Origin: Rosa chinensis
Taxonomy: Eukaryota > Streptophyta > Magnoliopsida > Rosales > Rosaceae
Length of the DNA stretch: 64,000 nt
Reading direction: 5' to 3'
Assembly (NCBI RefSeq): GCF_002994745.2
Contig: NC_037092.1
Coordinates: forward strand, 80,546,824 to 80,610,823
The notes beneath the pieces are model-generated. The model had not been told where the DNA came from. It ran no database searches and saw only the letters and a program-made list of their open reading frames with translations. Positions 10,373 to 21,484 of the stretch are shown here, in pieces (position 1 is the stretch's first letter; the number at the start of each line of letters is the position of its first letter). Position numbers and translations under genes: made by a program.

Positions 10373-10943
10373 GCCATATATGAGGATCCAACCCGGTGAT
10401 TAGAGATCCTAAAAACTGGGTTCAATGGGAAAAACGAATCATAAGGTGGCCGTAAGAAAAATGCACTATATTTTCTTACTCATCCCTATGATGTAAGTAC
10501 ATTAATCTTGTAACGTATATGAAGGTTGAGTTTACTTAAAACTCTTAATAAAATCTGTAGCTCATATGAGTGGGATGTCATAGTTACAAGAGCATCCTTG
10601 ACGGATTTTACATATATGAGTGTGAGAGTGGGGCCGCTCTCTATGAGAATTGGGCTTATTCTTAAAATACATTCATGAAAACTGGGATAAGCACAAGGCC
10701 GTAACGTGCTGGCTAATAAAGCTCATATTAATACCTGAATTATTATGTGTGAGCAGTAGATCTTATTTTCCCTTAAGCAGTTGTAGTTCAAGTCTGAGAC
10801 TACTATCAACTCTGGAGTAGGGATTGTTGTTTCACTAAGTGAAGGTTCAATGCAGAGCACACCTTCATGACGCATAATGGTTTGTCGTTGGCCGGTAACT
10901 TTGGTTTATATTTGGTTTTAAAATATTAAAATGAGTGGGGGAA
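10373..10943 (+). other. 3' untranslated region of Copia E3 with polypurine tract
   Basis: 570 bp without an open frame or repeat. Ends with AATGAGTGGGGGAA directly before the LTR, the expected polypurine tract. Confidence 0.75.
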
Positions 10944-11519
10944 TGTTGTTACATTTTAATATTTTATTTATTATTGAAATTAAATTTGGGTGAATTTATT
11001 TTGTGTTTAAAATATGAATTTATTTGTGTGTTTAAATTCAGAATTTATTTTGAATTTTATTTTGTAACTCATGGTGTTTTATTTTGATTTATTTTGGGTT
11101 TTAATTCTTGTAACCTATGGCTTTTGGTTACTACCCTATTAATGGTAGGGATTGTCCTAAGAGCCTATAAATAGCACCATTTGTTGCATGCTAAAATATA
11201 TAAAAATTTTACTCAACTATTCACCCATCAATTTTCTTTCCAAAATCCCCCAAAGCGTCTTGTGTGTTTTTTGGCCAAAGAAAGGTGTTCTTTTGGTGGA
11301 GCTTTGGGTTCCTCCAATTTGTGCAGATTGGTGTGAGCCACACAGCTTGTTGTTGGGCTGTTGTATCCTGGAGGGGACAAGTCAAGAAATTTATAGTGCA
11401 CCGGCATTGTTCCGCAGAGGGCTTGAATCTCTTTAAAAAGAGCCAGATACCCGCGCTTCAGCCTATTATCAACGAGTTTCTCATATAGAAATTATAATTT
11501 TATTGTAATTTCACCAACA
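10944..11519 (+). repeat. 3' LTR of Copia E3 (576 bp)
   Basis: Begins TGTTGTTACA and ends CACCAACA. AT-rich U3, TATAAATAG at 11166-11174. The last 235 bp match the truncated 5' LTR with about ten substitutions by eye. Confidence 0.92.
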
Positions 11520-11950
11520 TTTATTGTACCCCATCTATTGCCTTGTGTTCTCATTTTACTCAGAACACTTGAAGGAAGAGAAGATGTTCAAGGTATGTTG
11601 ATTAAAGCCTTTCTTCGAAACTACAACTAGTTTGTGCATATCGAATGCAAAGTAAGAAGGTTTATCAGTTATTTACAATTGTTTAATTTGTCAGTTGATT
11701 CATTTACAAAGTAAGGGGATTTTACAGTCCATTTGACAACGGTGCTTGCAACATTAACTCAGCGGCATGCTTCAAGCAAAGATCTGATATAATTATTTTT
11801 TATTGTTCTAATTTTTAATTTTCATTTTAGTGGCATCTGTATAAAGCATTCATGTATATGTCGTGGATCTAATAGTTTTCATCTTCCTCCACAAATTGTG
11901 ATTTTGAAGCTAATTCGGGAAAGGGAGTAAAAGGAGGCAGTGGTGGAAAG
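11520..11950 (+). pseudogene. NRPD4-like: Host gene fragment, NRPD4/NRPE4-like (Pol IV/V subunit 4), 5' part
   Basis: Unique-looking sequence left of E1. An exon starts after the acceptor TCTAATAG at 11876 and reads open for 75 nt to 11950, where E1 interrupts it; it resumes at 55097 beyond the element. The joined exon (112 nt, 37 codons plus one base) is Gly/Ser/Lys-rich, contains GKGVKGGSGGKKEQEP and ends LQLKVEN, followed in phase by ELP in the next exon at 55535 or 55727. Basic low-complexity N-termini followed by L-P-x-x-A-x-x-L-M-D are typical of plant Rpb4-like subunits of RNA polymerase IV and V, which drive RNA-directed DNA methylation. A short candidate exon (11564-11592, CAG before, GTATG after) lies upstream. 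Whether the 5' exons exist elsewhere cannot be seen. Confidence 0.55.
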
Positions 11951-13138
11951 TGTTGCCTCTGAAAATCATCTCGGCCTATAAAGCCGAGGGATCAAGGAAC
12001 AAATGTCCTTCTCGATGAATAGATGCGGAGCGTGCCAGCACATGGCCAGAAGACCAAATGTGCAACTGTAGGTGTAGTGGATGTAGATCTAACTTATCAA
12101 GCAATTGTTAGCCGAGGAAGGAACTTATTCTCGGCTGCGGTTCGATGCCTCTAGATTAAGGACTTGGTGGCTGAAGGTCGGGTGAGTTAGGTGCGGTTGT
12201 GAGAGTATGAGTAAATATGAGAGTAATAGCTACTATGCGACTACGAACAGTAAATAGCACGATCAAACAAGTAAAGCATAAAGGCAATAAGGAGCAAATA
12301 AAAGATAATAACGACGAAAATAAAAACTGGAATGATTGAAAATTATCAACTATTGTTTGAAAGAAAACAAAGAGAACAATTCAAAATAGATACTAGGCTA
12401 CAAGAAAGATAAAGTAACTGAGATTGTAACTAGCAGAGCAAATAAAACTAAGGAAACAGATGGAAATTCTACCTAAGCAAAAGGTAAGACGAAATAAGAA
12501 AAGCTTGATGGCTTGAGTTTCTGGAGTTGTGTGTGTGTTGTCTTCTGTCGATGCTTCTATTTATATCGGCTGCTTTGTGACTTGAACTGATCTCTTGACT
12601 CTTTGAAGTTGAGTGGAATTCGGTCTCCTCTTGGCTCGGTGACTCTATCTTGATTCGGCTTCAATACTTATCGTCGGCTGACTTGACGCTGAACTCTATC
12701 CGGATTGGCTTTGATGGACGTCATCAACGGCTGCAATTAATCTTGAAGTAGGCTATCTTGGATTGAACTCTCCTCATCGGCTGACATGAACTTCAAGCCG
12801 ATTGAAATACTACTTGATCAAATTTCATCTTTATCGCTTATCGGCCTCTCTGACAATCGGCCATTATCTTTCTAAGTTGAGTTTGGATTGGAAACCAATT
12901 AGAGTATTGGCCAATGGGCTTTTAGAAAATAAACCAATGACTACGGGCAGACCGATAACCAATGGCCTGGCTTCGTCTGACTCATTTTGGACCAACTGAA
13001 GTGTCCACTTATTCACCGGCCACCATTTCTAGCTACCGGCTCAAATTACTAGTAGAGTTGCTCATTGTGATTAGGAATCATTCAATAACCATGCACATTA
13101 GCTACGTCCGAGTGACCATGCAAATGTGGGTACAAACA
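11951..13138 (-). repeat. 3' LTR of E1 (1188 bp)
   Basis: Plus-strand ends are TGTTGCCTCT and GTACAAACA. On the minus strand a TATA box lies near 12552 (plus-strand CTATTTATATCGG). Short open frames such as 12802-12999 recur in the other LTR and are chance. Confidence 0.95.
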
Positions 13139-13155
13139 TTGCCCCCCCAAGTTTG
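13139..13155 (-). other. Polypurine tract of E1
   Basis: Minus strand reads AACTTGGGGGGGCAA directly before the LTR start, the plus-strand primer site. A run of seven G is well conserved in this position in Gypsy elements. Confidence 0.8.
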
Positions 13156-14164
13156 TCGCCGAGTGGTTGAGAAATTTGAGTTAACTTGGCCCCTTAATCG
13201 ACTCCTGAAAAACTCATGTATATACATCCACGACCCCCTTGATGGCTAGAATGCATTTTTCTTGGTCGAATGAGATCTCGAAAAATCAACTAAATTGGCG
13301 AACCAAATTAAATGGCCAAATCGGCCAATAGAAGAGCAAGTAGGCAAATCGGCTAACGAATGCTAACAATTAATTTACTCGATTTTTTAGCCGATTGATA
13401 GAACTAGAGTTGGCCAACAAGTGAGAGTGGCTCATGGAAGCCAACAATTGAAAAATGCTAAGTATCAGCCAACAAACAAAAAATATCACAAGAAAGCCAA
13501 TTTGTAGCTCTTGTTGGCCAACTCATGAAAAACCTTAAGTTGGCCATTAAAGGAGTGGCTAGTGGGAGCCAACACATGAAAAAAATCTCAAGGAAGCCAA
13601 CAAAGCTATTTTGGATAAGCCAACACATGAAAAGTTCAAGTTAGCCAAAGTAAGGAGGAGTAAGCCAACAAGGGAGTTCAAATTTTTAAGTTGGCCAAAT
13701 GCATGATGAAATTCAAGTCAGCCAACCAAAAGAAAGCGACAGCTAACTCAAAATGAGAGTTGGTAGCCAACTCAAAAGAAAGTGGCAGCCAACCCAAATG
13801 GAAAGTGGCAGCCAACTCAAGAGTTCAAATTTTAAAATGGCCAACTAAAAGAAAGCAAGGCAACAAGAACAAATTTTGAGTTGGCCAACAAAGAGAGAGG
13901 GTCAGCCAACACAAAAGAAAATTTCAAGTTGGCCAACAAAGAAAAAGGGTTAGCCAACACAAAAGAAAATTTCAAGTTGGCCAATGTAAAGACAAAAGCT
14001 TGGCAGCCAATTGAAAGAATAGGTAGCCAACACAAGGAAAACTTGGCAGCCAATTACTCCCTTCGTCTTTCTTTCGGGTTGGCTATGCACCCATTTTTCT
14101 ACGGGTCGACCCGTCTATGATTTTCACTTTTCCCTTTTATCATTTTATCCCTTCATCTGCAACT
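13156..14164. repeat. E1 3' region with dispersed TTGGCCAAC/AGCCAAC repeats
   Basis: From about 13300 to 14050 the motifs TTGGCCAA and AGCCAACACA recur every 20-60 bp. A clearer direct repeat of about 49 bp (TTGGCCAACAAAGA to AAAATTTCAAG) occurs twice at 13883-13978. No gene. The block lies immediately upstream of the PMD gene start and may be its promoter region, which is inference. Confidence 0.65.
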
Positions 14165-14770
14165 ATGACCACAAACAGAGAACTCTCTTCCATTTCTAGT
14201 AAAACACGAGCTACCCTTTGTCAAAGCTTGCAATTGAATCTTGCAGCTCCCACATCCTCAAATTCGTCAATTCCTCCACTTAATAGTGATCTGGGCATGA
14301 AGGCAAATGGATCATCATCACCACGAAAGGTACGAAATTTTTGAATTTCGTTTTTGACATTAAAAACCAGAAAACTCAGATCTGACGGATCTGAGAAATC
14401 TCCCTTTTATACCCATTTGGTTGACTGGAAATTTCAATGAGTTCACATTCATTTGAACGAAATTGCAGGTGTAAATAGAAAACTCAAATCTGCTCAAGCC
14501 ATTTGGGTATCCCTCAAGTATTTTCATCTGCAATTTGAAGTCTGCTCAAGAACTAGCAACCCTTAGGTACGGCATTTGTTCTGTCTTTGTTTCACAAGTT
14601 CATAATTGAAAGTGGGTAGAACTTGGCAAATCATGAAGTCATAATTCTCAAAGTTAATTATGTAATTTTGGTTTTCTGCTCTTGAGCTTCTAATTGCCCA
14701 GAAAATCTACTGTACATCCCATGAACTAAATAAATGAGTTCACGCTTGTAATTATGAGTGGATCAATCAT

Positions 14771-15286
14771 TGTACATACATGTACATTTGCAAACATAAT
14801 TAGCTATAATGGGCCACGCCCATTGTACCGCCGAAGGTACTAATTCCAACTAAAGGAATGACATGCAGACACACCGCCAGGTAGGCTACAGCCTCAGCGT
14901 CGGACCATCTCCAGATCACCGTCGACGCGCCGCCACGCGCCACGCCAAGATGGCATCAGAGGCTTCTAAAACTGGGAACTGAAGCATGTCAGTCCCACAT
15001 CGAAAACAAAGAGAAGATCAACCTCTTCCTCACCTATAAAAGGTTCTCTCATCTCTCCTCATTAATTACGCATTCAATACTCATCTACTGTTACTCTGTC
15101 AACACAAGTACATTGACTAACTTAGGCATCGGAGAGCAGAAGACCGCCCGGCGCGGTCAACCTCTGACGTCTGTTGTATTTCACTTGACAGGTAACGGAA
15201 GCTTTGAGAACAACGCAAGTACCGATCCGCCCACCGGATCAACGTTAGCTAGGGTCCAGCTACCACTGGACTTTCAGATATCAACA
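14771..15286 (+). repeat. 5' LTR of E2
   Basis: TGTACATACATGTACA...ATATCAACA. TATAAAAGG at about 15035. Followed by the primer site TGGCGCCGTCTGTGGGAA at 15288-15305, common in Tat-type plant elements. Confidence 0.95.
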
Positions 15287-15287
15287 T

Positions 15288-15305
15288 TGGCGCCGTCTGT
15301 GGGAA
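15288..15305 (+). other. Primer-binding site of E2
   Basis: TGGCGCCGTCTGTGGGAA one base after the LTR. TGG at the start pairs with the CCA end of a tRNA; the tRNA species is not assigned here. Confidence 0.8.
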
Positions 15306-15339
15306 ACCTTGAACAGAAGGTCATCCCGCTACAATCACC

Positions 15340-18300
15340 ATGACTAACGGTAGCGGGGGAAACGCGGAGGAGCAAGCAGAACAGCCCGCCATCCCCCAAC
15401 CCTCCGACCCCGCGATCGGCGTTAACCGCACACTATTCACAACCCCGGCGGTGAGGCAAATCCAGGCAGCAGCCGCCCATCAGGCCAAGATCTCGTCACT
15501 ATGTACGAGCTAGCACTGGCGGATCTTCACAAGGCAAACAGAGAACGTGAGGAGGAGCGCAGGGAAAGGGCTGAAGCCCAAAGGCAGGTGGCTACACTAA
15601 TGACACGTTTTGAGGAACTAAAGAAGACGCTGGCGGCCACCGACCGCCCAGCACAGAGCTAGCAGTCACGTAGCACAAAGCGTAGTCGACCCAGCACCGG
15701 AACATTGGTATCAGGGCTGGTCGTACAGATGCAGGTACCGCTGAACCCACCTGAGTTGTTGGGAATGGGACCACCGCCCATACCTCAGCTAATGTTAGAA
15801 CAGGAGGCGGAATCACTCCCGCACACCAACCGCTCAGAAACCAGGGCGAGGACAGAGGATAATCTGCCTATGCCGAGGTGCAGGCCAGCCCAGCCCAGCG
15901 GATCATTCAGACCGATTCCGCCGACGAGGCGACCGCCCAGCTATTGGAAAGGATGCACCAACTGGAGCAGAGATTGATCCGGGCGGAGTCGGGCGTCCCA
16001 GCACCAACTCGGAATCCGCTCTTCACTTCCAGACCCGGGCCCTTTTCCGCTGCAATTCTGCAGGCTGTCAGACCAGCATATGCAAAAACCCCAAAGATGC
16101 CGCACTACGGCGGAATGTCCGATCCCTTCGTCCACATGGACACCTTCAAGAAGGTCACCAACAACAAGGGTTTCGACGACGCCACCTTATGCCATTTGTT
16201 CAGCGAAACATTGGATGGCGAGGCAATGAACTGGTTCTTTGAATGTCCGCCAGGTTCTGTCGGCTCATTCCATGCACTATCACACGCTTTCCTCTCTCGT
16301 TTCATCTTATTGTCCGCCGGGCATCACAACACAAGTCAGCTGTTCAGCGTTAAGCAGGGGGAGGACGAATCACTGAAGGCCTTCGTCACAAGGTGGCGTG
16401 CGGCAGCGTCTCAGTGCCGCGACCTAGACAAAACTATGGCATCAGCGGCCTTCAGGAAGGGACTTCTCAAGGGACCGTTCCTCTATCACCTCAATTACAG
16501 TCATCCCAATGCGACGTATGACCACGTCATGAGTGAGGCGGTCATTCACGCCTAGGCGGAATTCATCACATATGGAGAAACCCTACCACCACCAGCAACA
16601 CCAACAAAGTCAACACAACCATCCTGCAGTCACCAGGAAACCGCTAACAAAACCCCCCCAGCACCACCAACTGACAAGAAAAGGGAATGGCAGCAGGGCC
16701 ACCACCAGAACAAGCGGCAGAAAGACCAGCCTTACAACAGGGGAAACCGCCCAACCCATGGAGATAACCGCAACAAGCAGGCGGAGTCCTCGTAGCGGTA
16801 TGCAGTTTTCACTGTCATAACGGCCTCATATGAAGATATCTATAATCAGTGCAAGGATCAGATTCCACCGCCACCCCCTCCAAAGTACCCAAAAACGGGT
16901 AAACCCAGGAACACCGGCAAGTGGTGTAAATACCACGAGGACAGCGGCCACAATACCAATAGCTGCAATGCTCTCAAAACAGCCGTTGAGACCTTGTACC
17001 GTGACGGCAAGATGGAGCAGTTCAGGGTGCGCCAACCACCACCAGTAATTGCCAACGTCGAGACCTTGGGCCGCATCAACACCATCGATGGCGGTGCTCC
17101 AATCACCAACATGTCCCACAGGGCAAGAAAGCGCTATGCACGCGCTAATCATCCGAAGGAAGTCTGCAACATCCGCTACGAAAGATCCGCCAAACTCCCA
17201 AGATCAGGCTGGGAACCTATTACCTTCTCAGAGGAGGAGGAACGCGGAGTGCATTTACCCCACGATGACCCGTTCTTGGTCGATGCCATTCTTGGCAAAT
17301 TCTCAGTGGGGAGAATCTTAGTGGATAGCGGATCCGCTGTCAACGTTATCTTCAGCGGTTGCTACGACCATCTCAAGCGAAACAAAAAACTACTCTAGGA
17401 TCACGAGCCACTGCTCAGCTTTTCTGGCGACGTCACACAACCGCTAGAGTCGGATTACATGCGCTTGGTTGTTGGCACTAGTCCGTGCATGGCGGAAGTG
17501 CATATGGAGTTCATTATCGTCGACTGTGTCAGTTCATACAATGCCATCATTGGTCGACCAGCGCTTAACAAGCTCAAGTGCATCATTGCCGGGTACATGC
17601 TTCTCATGAAGTTCCCCACACCCAATGGCACGGGCTGTGTGAGGGGAAGCCAGCAGCTGGCACGAGAATGTTATTCAACGACTATAACGCAGTCAACGCG
17701 CCGCCATGAAATTCTGACAGTAGGTAATGAGGCATCGCCACCAAACATCTTTAAGGATCCTAGGGATGAGGAGGAGAAATATGTAAGGAAGGAGCCGGTC
17801 AACCCGGGCACATCGTTAAAGGTTGTCTGCATCTCAGACGAACACCCTGAGCGGACAATCCGCATAGGTGCCCAACTAGATCCAGAGGTGGAGGCAGAAC
17901 TCACCCAATTCCTGCGTGACAACGCCGCCGTCTTTGCATGGTCCTACGCGGACATGCCAGGTATCTCCCCTGAAATTATCACTCATAAACTGACCATCAA
18001 ACCCTCCTTTTACCCTATCAAGCAGAAGCGGAGGGCCTTTGATGAGGAAAAGTACCGGGCAATCGGAGAGGAGGTCGCCAAACTACGGGACATTGGGTTC
18101 ATCCGCCAAGTCATCTATCCCCAGTGGATCTCAAATTTGGTAATGGTAAAAAAGCCCAGCGGCAAGTGGCGGATGTGCGTCGACTTCAAAAATCTCAACA
18201 AGGCATGCCCAAAGGATAGCTTCCCGCTACCTCGTATCGATCAGTTAGTCGATTCAACTGCTGGACACGAGCTCCTCAGCATGATGGACGCTTTCTCCGG

Positions 18301-21058
18301 ATACAATCAGATCAGGATGCACCCCAGCGACCAGGAATGCACCACCTTCACCACCGATAAAGGCCTCTACTGCTACAATGTTATGCCTTTCGGTCTGAAG
18401 AACGCCGGTGCTACTTACCAGCGGTTGATGAACGCCATATTCGCTGAGCATCTGGGCAAAATCATCGAGGTCTACGTGGACGACATGCTAGTTAAGAGCA
18501 TAAAGGCCCGTGGACATGTGGCAAACCTCAAGATCATAGTAACCATCCTCCTGGCCTATGATATGCGCCTCAACCCAGAAAAATGTTTCTTTGCAGTCAC
18601 CGCTAGCAAATTTCTCGGTTACATCGTCAGCGAGTGAGGTATCGAGGCCAACCCGGATAAGGTACAGGCCATCCTTAACCTGGCGAACCCCGAGTATAAG
18701 GTGGACGTCCAGTGCCTCCAGGGCAAGTTAACCGCCCTTTCTCGATTCATCTCTCGACTAACTGATAGGTGTGCCCCATTCTTCAAACTCCTCAAAACAA
18801 CTCACAAGAAGGTCATTGACTGGAACCCAGAGTGTCAGGCGGCGTTCCAGGGCCTAAAGGAATACCTGGCGGCAGTCCCTCTCCTTTCTGTCCCTGTGCA
18901 AGGAGAAACACTGTTCATTTATCTAGTGGTCTCGGCAACGGCGATAAGTTGCGCCATTGTCCGGCAGGAGGGCCAGGATGAGCTCCCAGTGTTCTACGCC
19001 GGCAGAGGCATGAACGGAGCAGAAACAAGATATTCACCGTTGGAGCAACTGGCCCTCGCACTTATCGTTGCCGCTAGACACCTCCGGCAGTACTTCCAGG
19101 CTCACACGATCCATGTGTTAACCAATCAACCGCTGAGGCAAGTGATGCAGAACCCTGAACACTCGGGGCGCCTCAGTAAGTGGGCCATTGAGCTCAGCGA
19201 ATTCGACATAGAGTACAAGCCAAGAACCGCCATGAAGGGCCAGGCAGTGGCGGACTTCATCGCTGAACTTACTGAGCGTCAGCCAGAACCCGGTACCTAA
19301 ACAGAGCCCGGAACAGAAATAGTAAACGGTGAGGAGGCAACTCCCCTACAGTCGGATTGGAACCTGCATGTGGACGGCTCCGCTTGCGCCAAGGCCAGCG
19401 GCGCCGGAGTCATCTTAATAGGACCCGGGGGACTGAACGCGGAGTACGCGTTGAAATTCAACTTCAAAGCTTCAAACAATATGGCGGAATATGAGGCACT
19501 TGTCGCCGGTCTACTCCTCGCCATTGACTCAGGAGCTGACAGCGTCAACATATTCAGCGACTCACAACTAGTCGTTAACCAGGTCAACGACAGCTTCCAG
19601 ACCAAGGACCAGCAGTTAGCGGCATATTTGGGGTACGTCAAAACCTTGCTAAAAAAGTTCAAATTTCACTCCATCACACAAATCCTCAGGGAAAAGAACG
19701 CTAAGGCTGATTCACTGGCGAGATTGGCAACCGCCCAACCACATCAGAGTCCAACGGACACAAGGGTGGAATACCTTGACAAGCCAAGTATCACAAAGAC
19801 CCTGGCAGAGATTTTCAACATTCAGGTCAATCCCAGCTGGATGGACGAAATCATTGCATACAAGCGCAGCGGCACATTGCCAGAAGATAAAGTCCACGCA
19901 AGACAGCTCAAGCGCAGGGCAACCCGCTACAACATCCAGGACGGCAAGCTTTACCGCCAGGGATTCACCCATCCCAACCTCCGCTGTCTAACCCCAGAGG
20001 AGGGAAAGGTCGTCCTAGCAGAAATCCATGGCGGGGAATGCGGAAACCACTCGGGCGCCAGATCCTTGGCTAACCGCACAATGCGACAAGGTTACTTCTG
20101 GCCCACGCTTGGTGATGACGCCCGGCGGATTTCGAGGTCTTGCCACAAATGCCAACAGTTTGCAGATCTCCCACACGCGCCGGCGGAACTACTATCAGTC
20201 ATCATCGGCCCATGGATTCATTCCACGTGGGGCCTTGATTTGATGGGAAAGTTCCAAACCGCCAAGGGCCAGTTCAAGTACATCATTGTCGCCATCGACT
20301 ACAACAGTAAGTGGGTAGAAGCGGAGCCATTGACAGCAATAACTACCGCAAAGGTAATTCGCTTCCTTTGGAAGAATATCTACTGCCGCTATGGCGTCCC
20401 ACATACAATCATTACAGACAACGGCACACAGTTCAACAATAAGGAACTCATCTCATTTGCCGCCAACCTGGGCACCAAGTTAAGTTTTGCATCTGTCGCC
20501 CATCCCCAAACCAACGGCCAGGTCGAAGCAGCAAACAAGATAATCAAGAAGCTGCTAAAAAAGAAGCTCGACGGCGCCAAGGGTTTGTGGGCGGAAAAAC
20601 TTCCAGAGGTCCTATGGGCCATCCGGACAACTCCAACTACCGCCACCGGCGAAACTCCTTTTTGTATGATGTTCGGCACAGAAGCTGTCCTTCCTATTGA
20701 GGTAACTCAGCCTAACGCTAGGGTCAACGGCTACTGCCCAGAGACCAACAGCAACGGCGTCAACTTGGACAGGGACCTCCTAGAGGAAAAAAGACACAAG
20801 GCCCATTTACACAATTTACAAAACAAACAACGGGTATCGCGTTTCTACAACGCCAGGGTCAAGGCCCGGAACCTCCAATTGGGGGACTCGGTCAAGAAGG
20901 AGGTCATCCCGCCACCAACAAAACTTCGCCCAACATGGGAAGGCCCGTACAAAATTGTGGAAGTCGTTAGCCCAGGCACCTTCTACCTAATGGACAAAGA
21001 CGGCGTCACATCGACCCACCCTTGGAATACTGAACACCTTCGGTATTACTACAAATAG
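15340..21058 (+). pseudogene. E2 gag-pol polyprotein, broken by frameshifts and stops
   Basis: Starts at ATG 15340. The N-terminal gag shifts frame near 15495 and near 15880 and has a TAG at 15659. From 15878 on, everything is in one frame with stops at 16553 (TAG), about 16793 (TAG), 17396 (TAG), 18635 (TGA) and 19298 (TAA). In order: capsid domain (W-F-x-x-x-P, then F-L-S-R-F), knuckle CKYHEDSGHNTNSC, protease VDSGSAVNV, reverse transcriptase with YVDD, RNase H, a second RNase H of archaeal type beginning LHVDGSACAKASGAGV (the hallmark of Tat elements), and integrase with an HHCC region and catalytic acids in WGLDLMG, ITDNGTQF and GQVEAANK. No chromodomain. Integrase and second RNase H form 562 uninterrupted residues. 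Confidence 0.92.
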
Positions 21059-21484
21059 TCAAACCGCTACCCAAGAGCATCTTGACTTAGCTAAATTTTT
21101 GTTCAAACATTTAGCTAAGGGAAGCTACCCAATGGGTACTACCCCACTTTTGTACACTGATCCGTCAGCTATCAATGAAACGAGGAATTATTCAAACCAT
21201 TGTTACCAAGTCTAGCACTGAGGGCAACTGGCAACGCCAGCAATCGTCGGCGGACTTCGTCCGCTACGTGGTGCACTTGGACCAATCTTAATTCCTTTAA
21301 TGTTTCATTGATCGACAGAAGAAATATATATAACTCAAAACACTAGCACTTGCAAACACATCATCGCAAACCAATTCAGAAATTTATTTCAGTTTCAATA
21401 TTCTTTACAAGCTGTCGTGACTCAGCGGCCACAAAACAAAACAAAAAAAAAAACTAGGAAAGTCTCCAGCGGCCTCGGCCGGCT
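21059..21484. other. Spacer between convergent genes of E2
   Basis: No gene or repeat seen; contains an A-rich stretch at 21430-21455. It would hold the 3' ends of both the pol transcript and the antisense gene. Confidence 0.5.

Larger units (their letters stand above)
6509..11519 (+). mobile_element. Ty1/Copia retrotransposon E3, 5' LTR truncated
   Basis: A full 3' LTR (10944-11519, TGTTG...CAACA) and the last 235 bp of a matching 5' LTR (6509-6743) enclose a Copia polyprotein in the order gag, protease, integrase, reverse transcriptase, RNase H. The 5' end is cut and fused to TR-GAG sequence, so no target duplication exists. The usual Copia primer site TGGTATCAGAGC is absent after the 5' LTR, and the gag lacks its N-terminal domain, pointing to a deletion of the leader. 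Confidence 0.9.

Noticed and set aside
12802..13249. Open frames of 65 and 95 residues
   Set aside because: Lie inside the E1 LTR and partly across its edge; the same frames recur in the other LTR at 54755 and code for nothing recognised.
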